A DNA stretch of 64,000 nucleotides from Ditylenchus dipsaci (taxonomy: Eukaryota > Nematoda > Chromadorea > Rhabditida > Anguinidae). Shown piece by piece: positions 1-11,494 of the stretch. Both the position numbers and the translations under genes were made by a program. The notes beneath the pieces were generated by a model. It did no database searches. It was given only the letters and a program-made list of their open reading frames with translations, and was not told the DNA's origin. The stretch spans positions 1 to 64,000 of the forward strand of contig SADC01000094.1 of the NCBI GenBank assembly GCA_004194705.1. The letters are read 5' to 3'. Numbering within the stretch: position 1 is the stretch's first letter; every line of letters begins with the position of its first letter.

Positions 1-1282
1 GGCTCTACTGACAATGGGTACCAAAATTTCTTACTTTACTCCCCCCTTTGTTTTGGCGCTAATTACAATTATAGCATCTTTATTACTTTTATAGGTCCGA
101 TGCAGTTGAGTCTTGTGATGCCACTCTTCGTGGTGGGTTTTCCAAGATCGGTTGAAGAATCTCTATGCAATAAGTGAAGAAGAAGTGCTTCGAGTCTTTG
201 TCGGCCTAGGTCTCATCAAGAATACAAGGTCTGTGCTAACTGTGGAAATCGAATGCGAATCAACAAACGATCAAAGCTGGCTGATGGGATATGGGTGAGT
301 TCTTTGGTATCTTATCTTTTAATCGGCACAATTATAGTGGGCTTGCAATGATAAGAAAGGAAAAGTCTGTTCTCACAAGTCCATTCGATCGGGTTCTTTC
401 TTCGCCAATTCCAATTTGCCTTTCAAGCAAGCACTTCTTCTCTTCTACATGTGGGCTCAAGACTTCAACAATAAGCAAGCTGTCCATGAACTCAATTTGT
501 CCGAGCATGTGATCGTGGATTGGTTTAGAATGTGCCGAGAAGTTTGCGAAAAGTAAGCAAAATTTCAATTTAACAATGTTAATCAAATGTTAAGCTATTG
601 CAACAACCAAGAATCGATAGGAGGAAATTTCAGCGTAATCGAAATCGATGAAACATGCATCAGTCGTCGCAAATACAATCGAGGAAGAATGCGCATCGTG
701 CTCAGCAATGGATTTTCGGCGGGATTGAACGTGGCAGGGGAAAAGCATTCGCCTTTCAAGTGCCGGACAGAAAGAAGAAGACTCTATTGAAGCTCATCCG
801 CAAGCACATCAAGGTCGGTACTACCATCATTTCAGATGATGGCCTGCCTATCGTAAGCTTGGAAGAACAATAGGTCGTTACGTCGGTTATAAGCACTACA
901 CCATTTGCCACAAGCGATTGTTTTGCGAGGTAGAAATTGTCTATTATCTATTAATTATAAATGATTTGTTCTAGGATTGAAGACGACAAAAGAATACACA
1001 CGAACAAAGTCGAGGGATTCTGGATGCATACAAAGCAAAATTAAAAGGATGTTTGGTACATCTCGTCTTCATATTGAATTCTATGTGGCTGAGGCGGTCT
1101 TTCGTCAAAATTGCAGAGCCGACAACAAAAACATTTTGGATGCTTTCTTCGATCGTTTGGGAATGATATATTCTTTAGTAATTTAATGTAAAATGTAATA
1201 AAGATGCTATAATTGTAATTAGCGCCAAAACCAAAGGGGGGAGTAAAGTAAGAAATTTTGGTACCCATTGTGCAGTAGAGCC
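1..1282. mobile_element. Merlin-superfamily DNA transposon, near complete
   Basis: The first about 90 bases and bases 1195-1282 are inverted copies of each other, both starting GGCTCTACTG when read inward and sharing the long run through TTACTTTACTCCCCCC and GCGCTAATTACAATTATAG. The interior encodes an IS1016/ISXO2-like (DDE) transposase on the plus strand, the hallmark of the Merlin superfamily. The left end coincides with the window edge, so the target duplication cannot be checked; the 8 bases after the right end are CTATATCG. Length (about 1.3 kb) and terminal-repeat length fit Merlin elements. The transposase frame is broken, so this copy is probably not autonomous unless the breaks are read errors. 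Confidence 0.85.
231..1186 (+). pseudogene. Merlin (ISXO2/IS1016-like) transposase, broken reading frame
   Basis: Order along the plus strand: an N-terminal piece with CANCG at about 235, an intron at about 294-341 (GTGAGT...ATTATAG), a helical segment ending MCREVCEK at about 550, a second intron, then the catalytic core: EIDET at about 640, KYNRGR, QWIFGGIERG at about 700, ISD at about 830, WPAYRKLGR, and after another intron (about 931-974) VEGFW at about 1008, which supplies the final acidic residue of the DDE triad. The frame changes between RKYNRGR and QWIFGG (about 700) and again before WPAYRKL (about 845). A small in-frame stop follows VEGFWMHTKQN, before the C-terminal FYVAEAVFRQN block. 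Such transposases cut and paste by DDE chemistry at the terminal repeats. Confidence 0.8.
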
Positions 1283-1319
1283 CTATATCGAGATCTACAC
1301 TATATCGAGGGCACACTGT

Positions 1320-1410
1320 ATCGAGAGTTGGCTGTATACACTTAGAACGAGAAGTTTTAAAAATTTGACGGGAGATTTAATGTTTTTGACGGGTGTTTTC
1401 AGGTACAGCC
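1320..1410. repeat. Solo terminal copy of the GACGGGTGTTTTCAGG repeat
   Basis: Begins GGCTGTATACACTTAGAACG and ends GGTGTTTTCAGGTACAGCC. The same sequence forms the arms of the element at 6532-7549, so this is a short two-ended or terminal derivative of that family. The sequence between the Merlin end and this repeat (1283-1320) holds three ATATCGAG-like blocks of the kind seen in pogo-type ends elsewhere in the window. Confidence 0.6.
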
Positions 1411-1524
1411 CAATTTTTTTTGAATTGTCCATTTTTCACTTGTTTCGCGTTCGATCTGGTATTTATGACCTTATTCTACTTTTGAAAGTTAGGCAGATAA
1501 TTTGAAAATTCTAGATGAAAGCGC

Positions 1525-2375
1525 ATGAAAAAATTTAACGAGAAAGAAAAGGCTCATACTGATTTGGTTTGCGAAAAGGCTGAAATATGCCACGAAAAAG
1601 ATTATTTCTGCCACGAAAAACGACATACCACGAAAAAGCGGAAATGTGCCACGAAAAAGCTGAAATCTACCACGAAAAAGCTGAAATCTACCACGAAAAA
1701 AGCTGAAATGTGCCACGAAAAAATTATTTATGCTTTTTCTGTCCAAGACCAACCGAATTTAGCAATAATTTGCAAGAATTCAAATTTTTCAGTCATGAAA
1801 TAACCTAGATCCCTCAGAATCCCACCCAGGAATGGCCAGAAGCCCCTGAAAGTTGTTTTTTGGGGTTTACTAAAGGGGGAGTAAACTTTTTGCGAAAATT
1901 CGATTGGGCGGGTCAGAATCCCGGTCCGATCGGCTGAATCACTCAGAATTCCACCCTGAACCACTCAACACCACATAAACCTGGGATTCTGAGCGATTAA
2001 GCCGGTCGGACCGGAATTCTGACCCGCCCAATCGAATTTTCGCAAAAAGTTACTCCCCCTGTAGTAAACCCCCAATAAACCAACTTTCATGGGCTTCTGT
2101 TCATTCCGGGGTGGATTCTGAGGGATCCAAGTTATTTCATGACTAAAAAATTTGAATTCTTGCAAAATATTGCTAAATTTGGTTGGTCTTGGATAGAAAA
2201 AGGCATAAATAATTTTTTTCGTGGCACATTTCAGCTTTTCGTGGTAGATTTCAGCTTTTTCGTGGTAGATTTCAGCTTTTTCGTGGCACATTTCCGCTTT
2301 TCGTGGTATGTCGTTTTTCGTGGCAGAAATAATCTTTTCGTGGCATATTTCAGCCTTTTCGCAAACCAAATCAGT
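1525..2375. repeat. Palindromic element with minisatellite arms (CCACGAAAAAGCTGAAATC)
   Basis: Bases about 1560-1715 carry repeated units of about 19-22 bp, CCACGAAAAAGCTGAAATC; the reverse complement of the same units fills 2215-2360. Between them the sequence continues as an inverted repeat (CCCACCCAGGAATGGCCAGAAGCCC on the left, GGGCTTCTGTTCATTCC on the right; centre near 1965). Open frames here are repeat translations with no recognisable domain. A related copy of the central part lies at 32265-32580. Confidence 0.7.
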
Positions 2376-2643
2376 TTATGCCGAAAGAAAAAAACAGTGG
2401 TCCCCTAGTTTTTTTTTCTCCGCCTTTTCTCCGTGTAACGCACGGGCATGCCCCTTTGAGGGAACACTTGTGCAAAATTCTTCGAAACATGGTGCAAAAA
2501 AGATTCATGTAATATTTTTCGACTGATTTTGTAAAATAACACACGAATAAATATAAATAAAACGTTTTTCTGGTTTAAGGAGAATATAAAAAATAGTAGT
2601 TTAACTTTTTTTACTTTTAGTGGAAAATCCATGCTCATATATA

Positions 2644-3070
2644 CAGTCGAACCTCTCTATAGTGTACACCCCAAAAGTTCGTTCCCGCCTAGGGTCCGAC
2701 ACTTTTTTTAGCTCGATTTTCAATTTTTTTTGCTGATTCTTTTTTCACAGTCTGGCCGCAAATATCGTAAGGATTCCGATTTTGCCGATCGTTTTTCATT
2801 TGTCTATATATTTTTTCTCTAAAAAGCAAAACCTCCATATAGTGTACACCACTTTGAAAATAAGATGTACACTATATGGAGGTTTTGCTTTTTTAGAGAA
2901 AAAATATATAGACAAATGAAAAACGATCGGCAAAATCGGAATCCTTACGATATTTGCGGCCAGACTGTGAAAAAAGAATCAGCAAAAACAATTGAAAATC
3001 GAGCTAAAAAAAGTGTCGGACCCTAGGCGGGAACGAACTTTGGGGTGTACACTATAGAGAGGTTCGACTG
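2644..3070. mobile_element. Tc1/mariner-pogo-type MITE, almost perfect palindrome
   Basis: Starts CAGTCGAACCTCTCTATAG and ends CTATAGAGAGGTTCGACTG, each flanked by TA (2642-2643 and 3071-3072), the target duplication expected for this superfamily. The two halves are nearly perfect inverted copies through the centre at about 2860. It has no coding capacity. Diverged sisters lie at 61023-63658 (interrupted) and 29593-29698 (short), and a truncated central piece at 51668-51745. Confidence 0.85.
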
Positions 3071-3074
3071 TATT

Positions 3075-3240
3075 CGCAGATTTCATACGCGTATAAATCC
3101 GTGAATATATCCACGGATTTATCCTTAGCTGCGGATAAATCCGCGGATTTTACCCGTATCCGCGGATATTTCTATCCGTGATTGTTACTACGGTTTTTAA
3201 CCGCGGATATTTCTATCCGCGGATTTTATCCGTTGATTGT
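3075..3240. repeat. Degenerate tandem repeat of CCGCGGATA/TTTATCC units
   Basis: Multiple copies of CCGCGGAT, TATCCGCGGAT and ATCCGTG in both orientations, giving strong local self-complementarity. No gene is visible. From 3240 to 3430 there is only AT-rich unique-looking sequence with a short pyrimidine-rich stretch. Confidence 0.55.
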
Positions 3241-3432
3241 TACTACCACCTCTGATCTCAACTCTAACTCGAATTCTAGCTCTATCTCTAACAACGTGAA
3301 CAATCCATATCCAAAATAGGTGGGGGCTTTGCCTTTGCCCTCTCTATTGATTTTTTTAAGTTATTTTTTAGGCTCAGGGTTAGGCGAGGTAGGCCAGCGT
3401 TTGTTATGTTTGCCAGAAATTAGGGGGCATTT

Positions 3433-3505
3433 TCAGGGTTTCCAATAATGACAGTGACACTGACATCACTGACATGTCACTGTCATTATTGAAAACCCTG
3501 TGCAT
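3433..3505. repeat. Hairpin, AGGGTTTYCAATAATGACAGTGAC arms
   Basis: AGGGTTTCCAATAATGACAG at 3437 pairs with CTGTCATTATTGAAAACCCT at about 3484-3503, with GTGACACTGACATCACTGACATG internal repeats between. The following bases to 3600 repeat AATTAGGGGCATTTTTC several times, a motif seen inverted at 32150-32255. Confidence 0.6.
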
Positions 3506-3804
3506 TTTGCAGTAATTAGGGGCAATTCCATTAGGGGGCATTTTTCTCGGAATTAGGGGCATTTTTCAGCAATTAGGGGCAGAATTAAATATTACCCAAA
3601 ACAAAAAGGCCCAAATGTTATGGACCCTAAAAACGATAAAATGTTTTGTCGGGTTTTTTTTGTAAATTTTATATATTTACATACAATCTTGTGATTGACC
3701 AGAAAACTAAGACCTAGATTTCTAAATAAGACCAAGCAAGATCCCAAGACAAGGTTTTCAGTCAAAATTGGGCGAACCAAGACAAGATCTTGGCTAAGAG
3801 GTGT

Positions 3805-4022
3805 TCACATTTTGTAGCTAAGATTCAGGTTTACCCAATAAAAAATTTTCCAGCCACAAATCTCTGAAAAAGTTTTGATAAAAGTGTGATACTCTCACTC
3901 TGCCATTCACTCTAATGACAGAAAGGCAGAGTGAGAGTAAACGCATTTTTAACATAGTTTTTTCAGAAATTTGTGATATATGATCGGTTAGCCCTGAATC
4001 TTAGCTACAAAATAAGTTCACA
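3805..4022. repeat. Palindromic MITE of the TGTAGCYAAGATTCAGGG family
   Basis: TTTTGTAGCTAAGATTCAGG at the left is mirrored by CCTGAATCTTAGCTACAAAA at the right. The arms continue inward through ATTTCTGAAAAA and meet at an ACTCTCACTCTGCC / GGCAGAGTGAGAGT stem near 3890-3920. The family has other copies at 6637-7427 (interrupted), 40235-40425 and 43235-43428. It sits about 70 bp upstream of the kinase start. Confidence 0.7.
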
Positions 4023-4098
4023 GCCCTTCCCGCTTTAAAAAATATGATATTCACTCTATGATATTCAACGGGACTTTAGTGTTTTTTTCAGATATTCG

Positions 4099-6007
<1,909 letters not shown>

Positions 6008-6154
6008 GAGCGAGCCGCTTATTGAAGAAAGGAACCAGCAAAATATCATTGACAGAATTGTTTGAAAATGTTTGTCCCTGAAGAATTCTGTATAAAATAC
6101 TAGAATTATCTAGTGCTATCTCGTCATCCTCAAATTCCCTCAGATAATATAGGT

Positions 6155-6330
6155 ACAGTCGGCTCCTTCTATGGGGTGCCCCTCGGGACCGGCAGCATCT
6201 TACAGAGGGAGTATCTTATGAAGAGCGCACTTAATAGAGTATTTAACCGCTTGGGGCCGGCTGCCAGGGGTATCTTATAGAGAAAGTACCTCATGAAGGA
6301 GGTATTTTAGAGAGGGACTATGCTGCACGA
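6155..6330. repeat. pogo-type terminal sequence (TACAGTCGGCTCC) with ATCTTATAGAG repeats
   Basis: GGTACAGTCGGCTCCTTCTATGG resembles the CAGTCGAACC ends of the pogo-type MITEs in this window, followed by repeated blocks reading ATCTTACAGAGGGAGTATCTTATGAAG. It may be the left end of the pogo-like element whose transposase remnant lies at 7605-8197, split by the insertion at 6532-7549; no matching right end was found. Bases 6330-6520 hold no recognisable gene. Confidence 0.45.
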
Positions 6331-6649
6331 AAATAATAAGCAAATTTTTAAAATTGGTGAGATAAGACGTCGTTTCCTTCTGCTCTTTTCCTTCACTTTT
6401 GCCACGCCCCTTTCCCCTTTCCGTTAAAAGGGCATGGTCACGTGTTACACATTTTGTCCCCGCAGATTGGATTTTTTCCCAAATCATTGAACTTCTGAAC
6501 GGACTCTGCAACTTGGTTTAACAAAACTATAGGCTCAAACAAGAACACCCGTCAAAAATCAAATCTCCCGTCAAATTTTTAAAATTCTCCTTCTAAGTGT
6601 ATACTTTTCAAGTTTTATTTTTTTGCATAAGCATGTAGCCCTGAATCTC

Positions 6650-7250
6650 GGTGTACGATCAGTTCGAAACGGTGTCAGTTCGAAACGGTCAGTTCGAAAC
6701 GGTTTTCGAAAAAAATTTACAATCAATATTTTCTTTGTCTCTTCATTCAACGCTCAAGGAAACAGATCTAACCAAACCAACCAATTTGTACAACCACCAA
6801 ATTTATTGAAACAAACTTATAACAACTCAAACGACAAACAAAGGTTAGCACCATAACACTTAAACAATTTTCTTCATCTCAAATTTTGCCACATCAAAAT
6901 GCTCTTTTGGAAACCCATGAAAACGGATGAATTCCACACGCGGCTCCATGCTACCGGTAAGAAGGTCCTGAATTAACCAAATAAACCATTACCAACAAAA
7001 TAAGTTCGGCTAACCAACCTTGTCGACGAAGAATGGAACGAAGCGTGACAATTGGTCCGGTCGATAGAGGATGAAGTTAGTGTCGTAGAGCTTGGAGGTC
7101 AAGATGCGTGAGTACAAGAGACAGAAAACAGCATGAAAGGCAAGCAATTAATGGAAACATTTTTGTGGCGGGACTAAGATACTGTTTCTTAAAAAACCGT
7201 TTCGAACTGACCGTTTCGAATTGACCGTTTGAAAAACCGTTTCGAATTGA
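6650..7250. mobile_element. Nested insertion with CAGTTCGAAACGGT tandem inverted ends
   Basis: CAGTTCGAAACGGT is repeated three times at 6659-6703, and its inverse ACCGTTTCGAACTGACC three to four times at 7196-7248, so the ends are tandem arrays in inverted orientation. The insertion splits a CATGTAGCCCTGAATCTC...GAGATTCTGGGCTACATG MITE (6636-7427). It carries exon-like sequence on the minus strand (next entry). No target duplication was resolved. Confidence 0.6.
6860..7130 (-). pseudogene. Captured gene fragment of unknown identity, intron retained
   Basis: On the minus strand an open stretch at about 7018-7130 reads SRILTSKLYDTNFILYRP...VPFFVDK, followed by an intron-like gap with GT at the donor (GTTGGTTAGCC) and TTAATTCAG at the acceptor (about 50 nt), then DLLTGSMEPRVEFIRFHG...KFEMKKIV and a stop at 6860-6862. 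The splice structure shows it was copied as genomic DNA, not from mRNA. I do not recognise the protein. It lies inside the inverted CAGTTCGAAACGGT ends, so it looks like host sequence picked up by a transposon (Pack-type capture) or a small cargo gene. Confidence 0.45.
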
Positions 7251-7604
7251 CCCCCCCCCTGAATCTCTAGTTTCTGATAAGCTCTTTACTAGCTTGATAC
7301 ATTTTCGAAAAACAGGAGAAAAATTGAGTTTTTCGAAACTACACTTTTTTAATGAATTGTTCTCTCACTTTTCAAAATTGTATCGACCTAGTTGATAGCC
7401 TATCAGAAACTAGAGATTCTGGGCTACATGCTATGCCAAAAAAATATGAAAAGTATACACCTATAACGAGAAGTTTTAAAAATTGACGGGAGATTTAATG
7501 TTTTTGACGGGAGATTTAATGTTTTTGACGGGTGTTTTCAGGTACAGCCAAAACTATACATAAAATTAAATACCAAGCATTGTTTGTCTGCGCGTCTCAA
7601 CCCA

Positions 7605-8197
7605 AGCCACTTGCATACAGCGGTGGTTCCAGGAGGATGTACGAAATATGTTCAGGTTTGCTTCTTATCTTTTGAGAACAATTATATTTAATCGATTAGG
7701 CGCCGGTGTCAGCTGGAATGAACCTTTTAAAGCAAAATTTCGACAACATTATGACAGGTGGATAATTAACGATCAGAAGGAGTTCACGGCTAGTGGAAAT
7801 CCGAAAGCGCCTACTATAGATGTCTATTTGCAGTGGATAGTGATGCATGGGAAATTCTCACTTCCGATAGCTATTGCAAATCGTTTAAAGGTTTGTATTT
7901 TAATTTTTTTTCTGAAAAAGCGGCTTTTTTAGACTGTGGAATCACAATCTGCCATGATGGAAGTGGAGATAATCAAGTTGCTTTAAAGAACACGGGGCTA
8001 TTCCGGATGGATTCTATCAGCTTATGAATGCGCGAGACTCAGTTCGACAGCCGAGAAACGATGCTGAAGAAATCGACGCAAATCAGGACGATGAAAATGG
8101 TTATCTGAGCGATGAATCTCTTCAGTCCGAAGAATCTCTGGAAGTTGATTGGACCGATGAACTGAATGCGCCTAACATTCAGTTTCATGCTTTTTGA
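7605..8197 (+). pseudogene. pogo/Tigger-type (DDE_1) transposase C-terminal remnant
   Basis: Pieces on the plus strand read HTAVVPGGCTKYVQ, an intron (about 7656-7699), SWNEPFKAKFRQHYDRWI, IDVYLQWI, DAWEILTSDSYCKSFK, an intron (about 7890-7931), then DCGITICHDGSGDNQ and, in a shifted frame, CFKEHGAIPDGFYQLMN followed by an acidic tail ending NIQFHAF. This is the usual C-terminal half of DDE_1 transposases (IPGG...Q, W..S...I..SF..CGI...DG..D). One-base frame changes occur near 7704 and 7975. The N-terminal DNA-binding part is missing, perhaps removed by the insertion at 6532-7549. It could derive from the element family whose CAGTCGA-ended MITEs are scattered in the window. Confidence 0.75.
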
Positions 8198-8429
8198 TTG
8201 TAAATTCAGCATCTTTTATTTGCTCGTAAATCCAGCATCTTTTGTTCGCTCGTAAATCCAGTATGTTATGTATCTTTTGTAATAAGTCCCGCATTTGAAT
8301 TTGAGTATTTTGAAAAAAAAAATTAGTGCACACCTACCTATTTATTGATATACAATGGCTATAAGATTTTACAAAAATATTACGTAAAAATTTTCTCAGC
8401 GCTTTCAGCGTCGAAGGATTGAAGTATAA

Positions 8430-8532
8430 GCTTACATGCTCCATTAACTTCACATGCTCCAATAACTCCACACCTGGAGCAAGTTTGAAAAATAACTCCA
8501 CATGGGGAGCTATTAGAGGAGATACGGTATAT
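8430..8532. repeat. Partial TACCGTAT-family MITE (right end)
   Basis: Three TCCATTAACTCCACATG-like blocks are followed by GGGGAGCTATTAGAGGAGATACGGTA, matching the right end of the MITE at 25715-25969. The left end is not recognisable. From 8200 to 8430 there are three degenerate repeats of GCTCGTAAATCCAGCATCTTTT and no gene. Confidence 0.5.
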
Positions 8533-8656
8533 CTTCTATAAAAACTGCGGATTGTTCTATCTGGATAGATGGAGGCACTTATGCTTAAATTCAGCTAAAC
8601 TGGTGGTAGAAGTCAGTGTTTACTTTGCCCTACTTCTCTGATACATTCAGTCCATT

Positions 8657-8789
8657 TAGCATTCGATGAGTACATGAGCATTGTGGTGAATGAAGCCGAA
8701 GAGCTGCACATGAAGACTCTCAACTGAAAGAAGCTGGGGCGAATCCTTCTCAAAGGCGACAATATCACATTGCTCACTACAATTTAGTA
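8657..8789 (+). pseudogene. SNRPE: snRNP Sm-E protein C-terminal fragment with internal stop
   Basis: Reading from a CATTTAG acceptor-like site: AFDEYMSIVVNEAEELHMKT, LN, stop (TGA), KKLGRILLKGDNITLL, TTI, stop at about 8787-8789. This matches the Sm2 half of the spliceosomal Sm-E protein (FDEYMNLV...AEE...LGRI.LKGDNITLL). The TGA stands where the family has a basic residue, a possible CGA-to-TGA change. The first half of the protein is not recognisable upstream beyond a weak exon-like stretch at 8560-8600. Probably a decayed duplicate; the functional gene would be elsewhere. Confidence 0.75.
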
Positions 8790-9107
8790 ATCATCTATCC
8801 TGTTTTTGTTGAAATTTTCTTACAGATAAACTTCTCGTGTCATGTGGTTATTTTTGGTAATCGGAAAAAGTGTTGGGTTGTTTTAGCCGGTGAAAATCAG
8901 CACTTATGAGATTCTTGGTACGTATTAAAGGTGATTAGCAGACAGTCGACTCTCTACATGGCGATCCTGTTTGTTAAGTCCACCTCTTCACTGTGTCTGG
9001 GTAAACAGGACCGGTTCGATTGGTTTTCAAGTCGAAATAGGAAATCTAACCCTCCTTGTTGTGTCCATTTTTTTTATTGCTTTCGGGTCGAACAGGTCTC
9101 AAGGATT

Positions 9108-9601
9108 TTTTGCGAAGACAGACGATTAAAACTCGAATCCTTGCCAGTAAATATTGACTTGGTGCTTGGGGGCTTGGAGTTGAGATGCGCACACACACAT
9201 ACCTGAGACACAAATCACTCGAAAATGACTCTGGATGCATAAAAACATATGCATACCAGAGTTTATTTTATGGGCTAGGCAGAAAGTAAAAACCTGTTCA
9301 AAATCTAGCATTTTTACCTATATTTTGCTCAAAAAAGGTTAAAATTGAGTCAAAAATACCCTAAAAAGACCATCTACCCTTAAGGATTGGGTGGCAAATT
9401 TTTCGATAAAATTCAACTTGTTTATTCAGAAAGTGTTTAGAAATGCTTCTCGTACCTTGTTGTGCAGAAAAAATGAGTTCGGGGGTGATTTTGGGTCACT
9501 TTTCAAAAAATCCGGGTATGGGGCGGGGGGTTTAAGTAAAGAAGTGCCTTTTTGCGAAGACAGACGATTGAAACTCGAATCCTTGCCAGTAAACATTGAC
9601 T
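9108..9601. repeat. Pair of 53-bp direct repeats
   Basis: TTTTGCGAAGACAGACGATT followed by RAAACTCGAATCCTTGCCAG and TAAAYATTGACT occurs at 9108-9160 and at 9549-9601, same orientation, about 441 bp apart. Between them lie a copy of the ATGCATA hairpin repeat (9225-9270) and unique AT-rich sequence. No coding potential is evident. Confidence 0.6.
9175..9275. repeat. Dispersed hairpin repeat A (TCTGGATGCATAAAAACATATGCATACCAGAGTT)
   Basis: Contains GCGCACACACACATACCTGAG, CACTCGAAAATGACTCTGGA and the imperfect hairpin TGGATGCATAAAAACATATGCATACCA. The same module recurs at 13195-13290, 16255-16350, 33136-33240, 36225-36310 and, more diverged, 59338-59435. Confidence 0.7.
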
Positions 9602-9989
9602 GAAGACAAGAAAACAGGCCAAAGAAAAAGAGGAACAACGGAAATTAGTCCAACTAAGCATGCAAATCGTCGTACCTAACCATTAACAACCAAAAATACA
9701 AAAAAGGCGTGGATTTGAGTCAGAAAAAGGTATTGACCCTATCGAAAAGCAAAAAAAAAGTCATGGAAAAATTAAAACTTTATCAAATTTCCGTCAAAAA
9801 AATAAGCCCATAGGCCTAATTTTAGGCCGGTTGATGTATTTGAAAATAGGCCTAGTTAACCATAAATTCTCATCCTGGCGCACTCACTTACCTCAGACAT
9901 GATTCCAAGCAGAACTCTTGATCGAAAATGCATTCAGAAACTCTTTTTGCCAAGTTCTAGTGAGAAAAAAAACAAGTAATGATAACAGT

Positions 9990-10280
9990 GATCGCAATAA
10001 GCGAAAATTGGACAGCGTCCCGTCCGCCGTCTTGAAGTTTTTCGCCGTCCGACCGGCCGTTCTTATTTATTTTGCTTCTGGCCATCCAATGGGTCGTCGT
10101 TAAAAAAAAATTCTCGTCCTTTGGCCTGCCGTCTAATACTTCGCCGTCCTCTGAAAAATTTGGCCCGGCGGTCCAAATTAAATTTTTTTCACCGCCCGTC
10201 TGTTTAGGCTTTAAGTTTCCGGCTTTTAGCCATATGGCCGCCGATTTCAAAATGGCCGGCCATTTTACAACCCTAGTAAA
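9990..10280. repeat. Partial copy of the GC-rich CCGTCCGNC repeat family B
   Basis: Starts near GTGATCGCAATAAGCG and contains GTCCCGTCCGCCGTC, CCGTCCGACCGGCCGTTC and AAATTTGGCCCGGCGGTCC. Sequence and GC content differ sharply from the AT-rich surroundings. It corresponds to terminal and internal parts of the element at 41259-43128; another partial copy is at 17795-17936. Confidence 0.6.
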
Positions 10281-10439
10281 ATGCAACATCGGAGAAAACA
10301 AACAAATAAAAACTAAACATAACGACTGAATTGAGCAGTGCAGAAAAAGAGAAATGTACTTTGTAAGAAGATAAGGTGTTTGAAATTTAAAAATTCTTTA
10401 ATTTTTTTTTAAAATGATCTTAAATCGAAGGTAACGTTA

Positions 10440-10905
10440 TATCGAGATTGCTTTTATTAGTCGGGATCGGCATGAAGTATCGGTATATCGAAGGCATCGT
10501 TATATCGAGGTATCGTTGTATCGAGGGTCTAATCGTTACCATTCTATCAGAACCGACCAAATCTGTACAGGAGTATCGTTATATCGAGGGTATCGTTGTA
10601 TCGAGGTATCGTTGTATCTAGGGTTGACTGTACCGTAAAACTCTACAAAATAGGTGGCAACTTGCCTGAGAGCAGACTTCAAAAATGGGCCAAAAACACA
10701 ATGCCAAGAACACCATTTTGAACAAGGAGGGGGAGTTGATAGAGCTTTTACGGTACAGTAAACTCTCGATACAGTGTACCCTCGATATAGTGTAGATCTC
10801 GATATAGTGTATATTTTTTTAACATCATTTAGTCAGCTCTAAGCCAAACTGGCTTACAGTGTACCCTCGATGTAGTGTAACCCTCGATATAAAGAACGGC
10901 TGTTT
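10440..10905. repeat. Cluster of pogo-type terminal motifs (ATATCGAGGGTATCGTTGTA)
   Basis: Tandem blocks reading GTTATATCGAGG and GTATCGTTGTATCGAGG run from 10438 to 10625, and a second set (CTCGATACAGTGTACCC, CTCGATATAGTGTAG) from 10757 to 10905. They look like repeated derivatives of the CAGTCGACCCTCGATATAG-type ends. No transposase is seen. Confidence 0.5.
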
Positions 10906-11494
10906 AAGTGACGTTATAACTAAGCAAAGGGCTCTACCCCGTTAGGAGAATAATTGTTTCATAATAAACGTGTTTGCTTAAAATCAGGTTTGCTCAATAA
11001 TTAAATTGATCAATTATTGAATCGATGAAAATCGATTTTATTTTAAATCGTTTAGAGACAAAAAGGTTTGTCATTAACATGCTTGATAAATAACGGGTTA
11101 AGTTTTCCGGTGTGATTTATGGTTTTTCTGAAAACTTTCCGATGTGGCCGAACCACCCGAAAGCATCCCGAACCACCCCAAATTGCTAAAGGCATCCGTA
11201 ATTTACCCCAAGCATCCCAAACTGCTGAAACCACCCTAAAATCAACCCGAACCATCTAAAAGCACATTATACTCCGCGAACCGCGTTGAGCACCAAGTGA
11301 CCGGGACCATGAATCGAGGTCTTCTACTCGGGTTTGATTGCATCCACAGTGGTTCGAACCAGCAACCTTGGTGATGAATATATGGACACCACTCAAAATT
11401 ATAATAAAAATAAGGTATGCGCTCAGGTGGATTCGAACAAGCAAACTCTGCATCGCCCCTTAGAATCGCTCAGAACTCCATCCAGAGTGACCGA

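Larger units (their letters stand above)
6532..7549. mobile_element. Element with GGCT ends and 9-bp target duplication (MULE- or Merlin-like)
   Basis: The left end GGCTCAAACAAGAACACCCG and the right end (reverse complement) GGCTGTACCTGAAAACACCCG share about 100 bp of inverted similarity, including CTCCCGTCAA and GTGTATACTTTTCA. AAAACTATA occurs immediately outside both ends (6523-6531 and 7550-7558), a perfect 9-bp target duplication. A 9-bp duplication fits Mutator-like elements; GGCT ends also occur on the Merlin elements of this window (8-9 bp). The interior holds a copy of the TGTAGCCCTGAATCTC MITE split by a further insertion that carries a gene fragment. No transposase is visible. Confidence 0.75.

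Noticed and set aside
10022..10329. Frames in both strands of the GC-rich stretch at 10.0-10.3 kb
   Set aside because: They lie in a partial copy of repeat family B and match no protein family.
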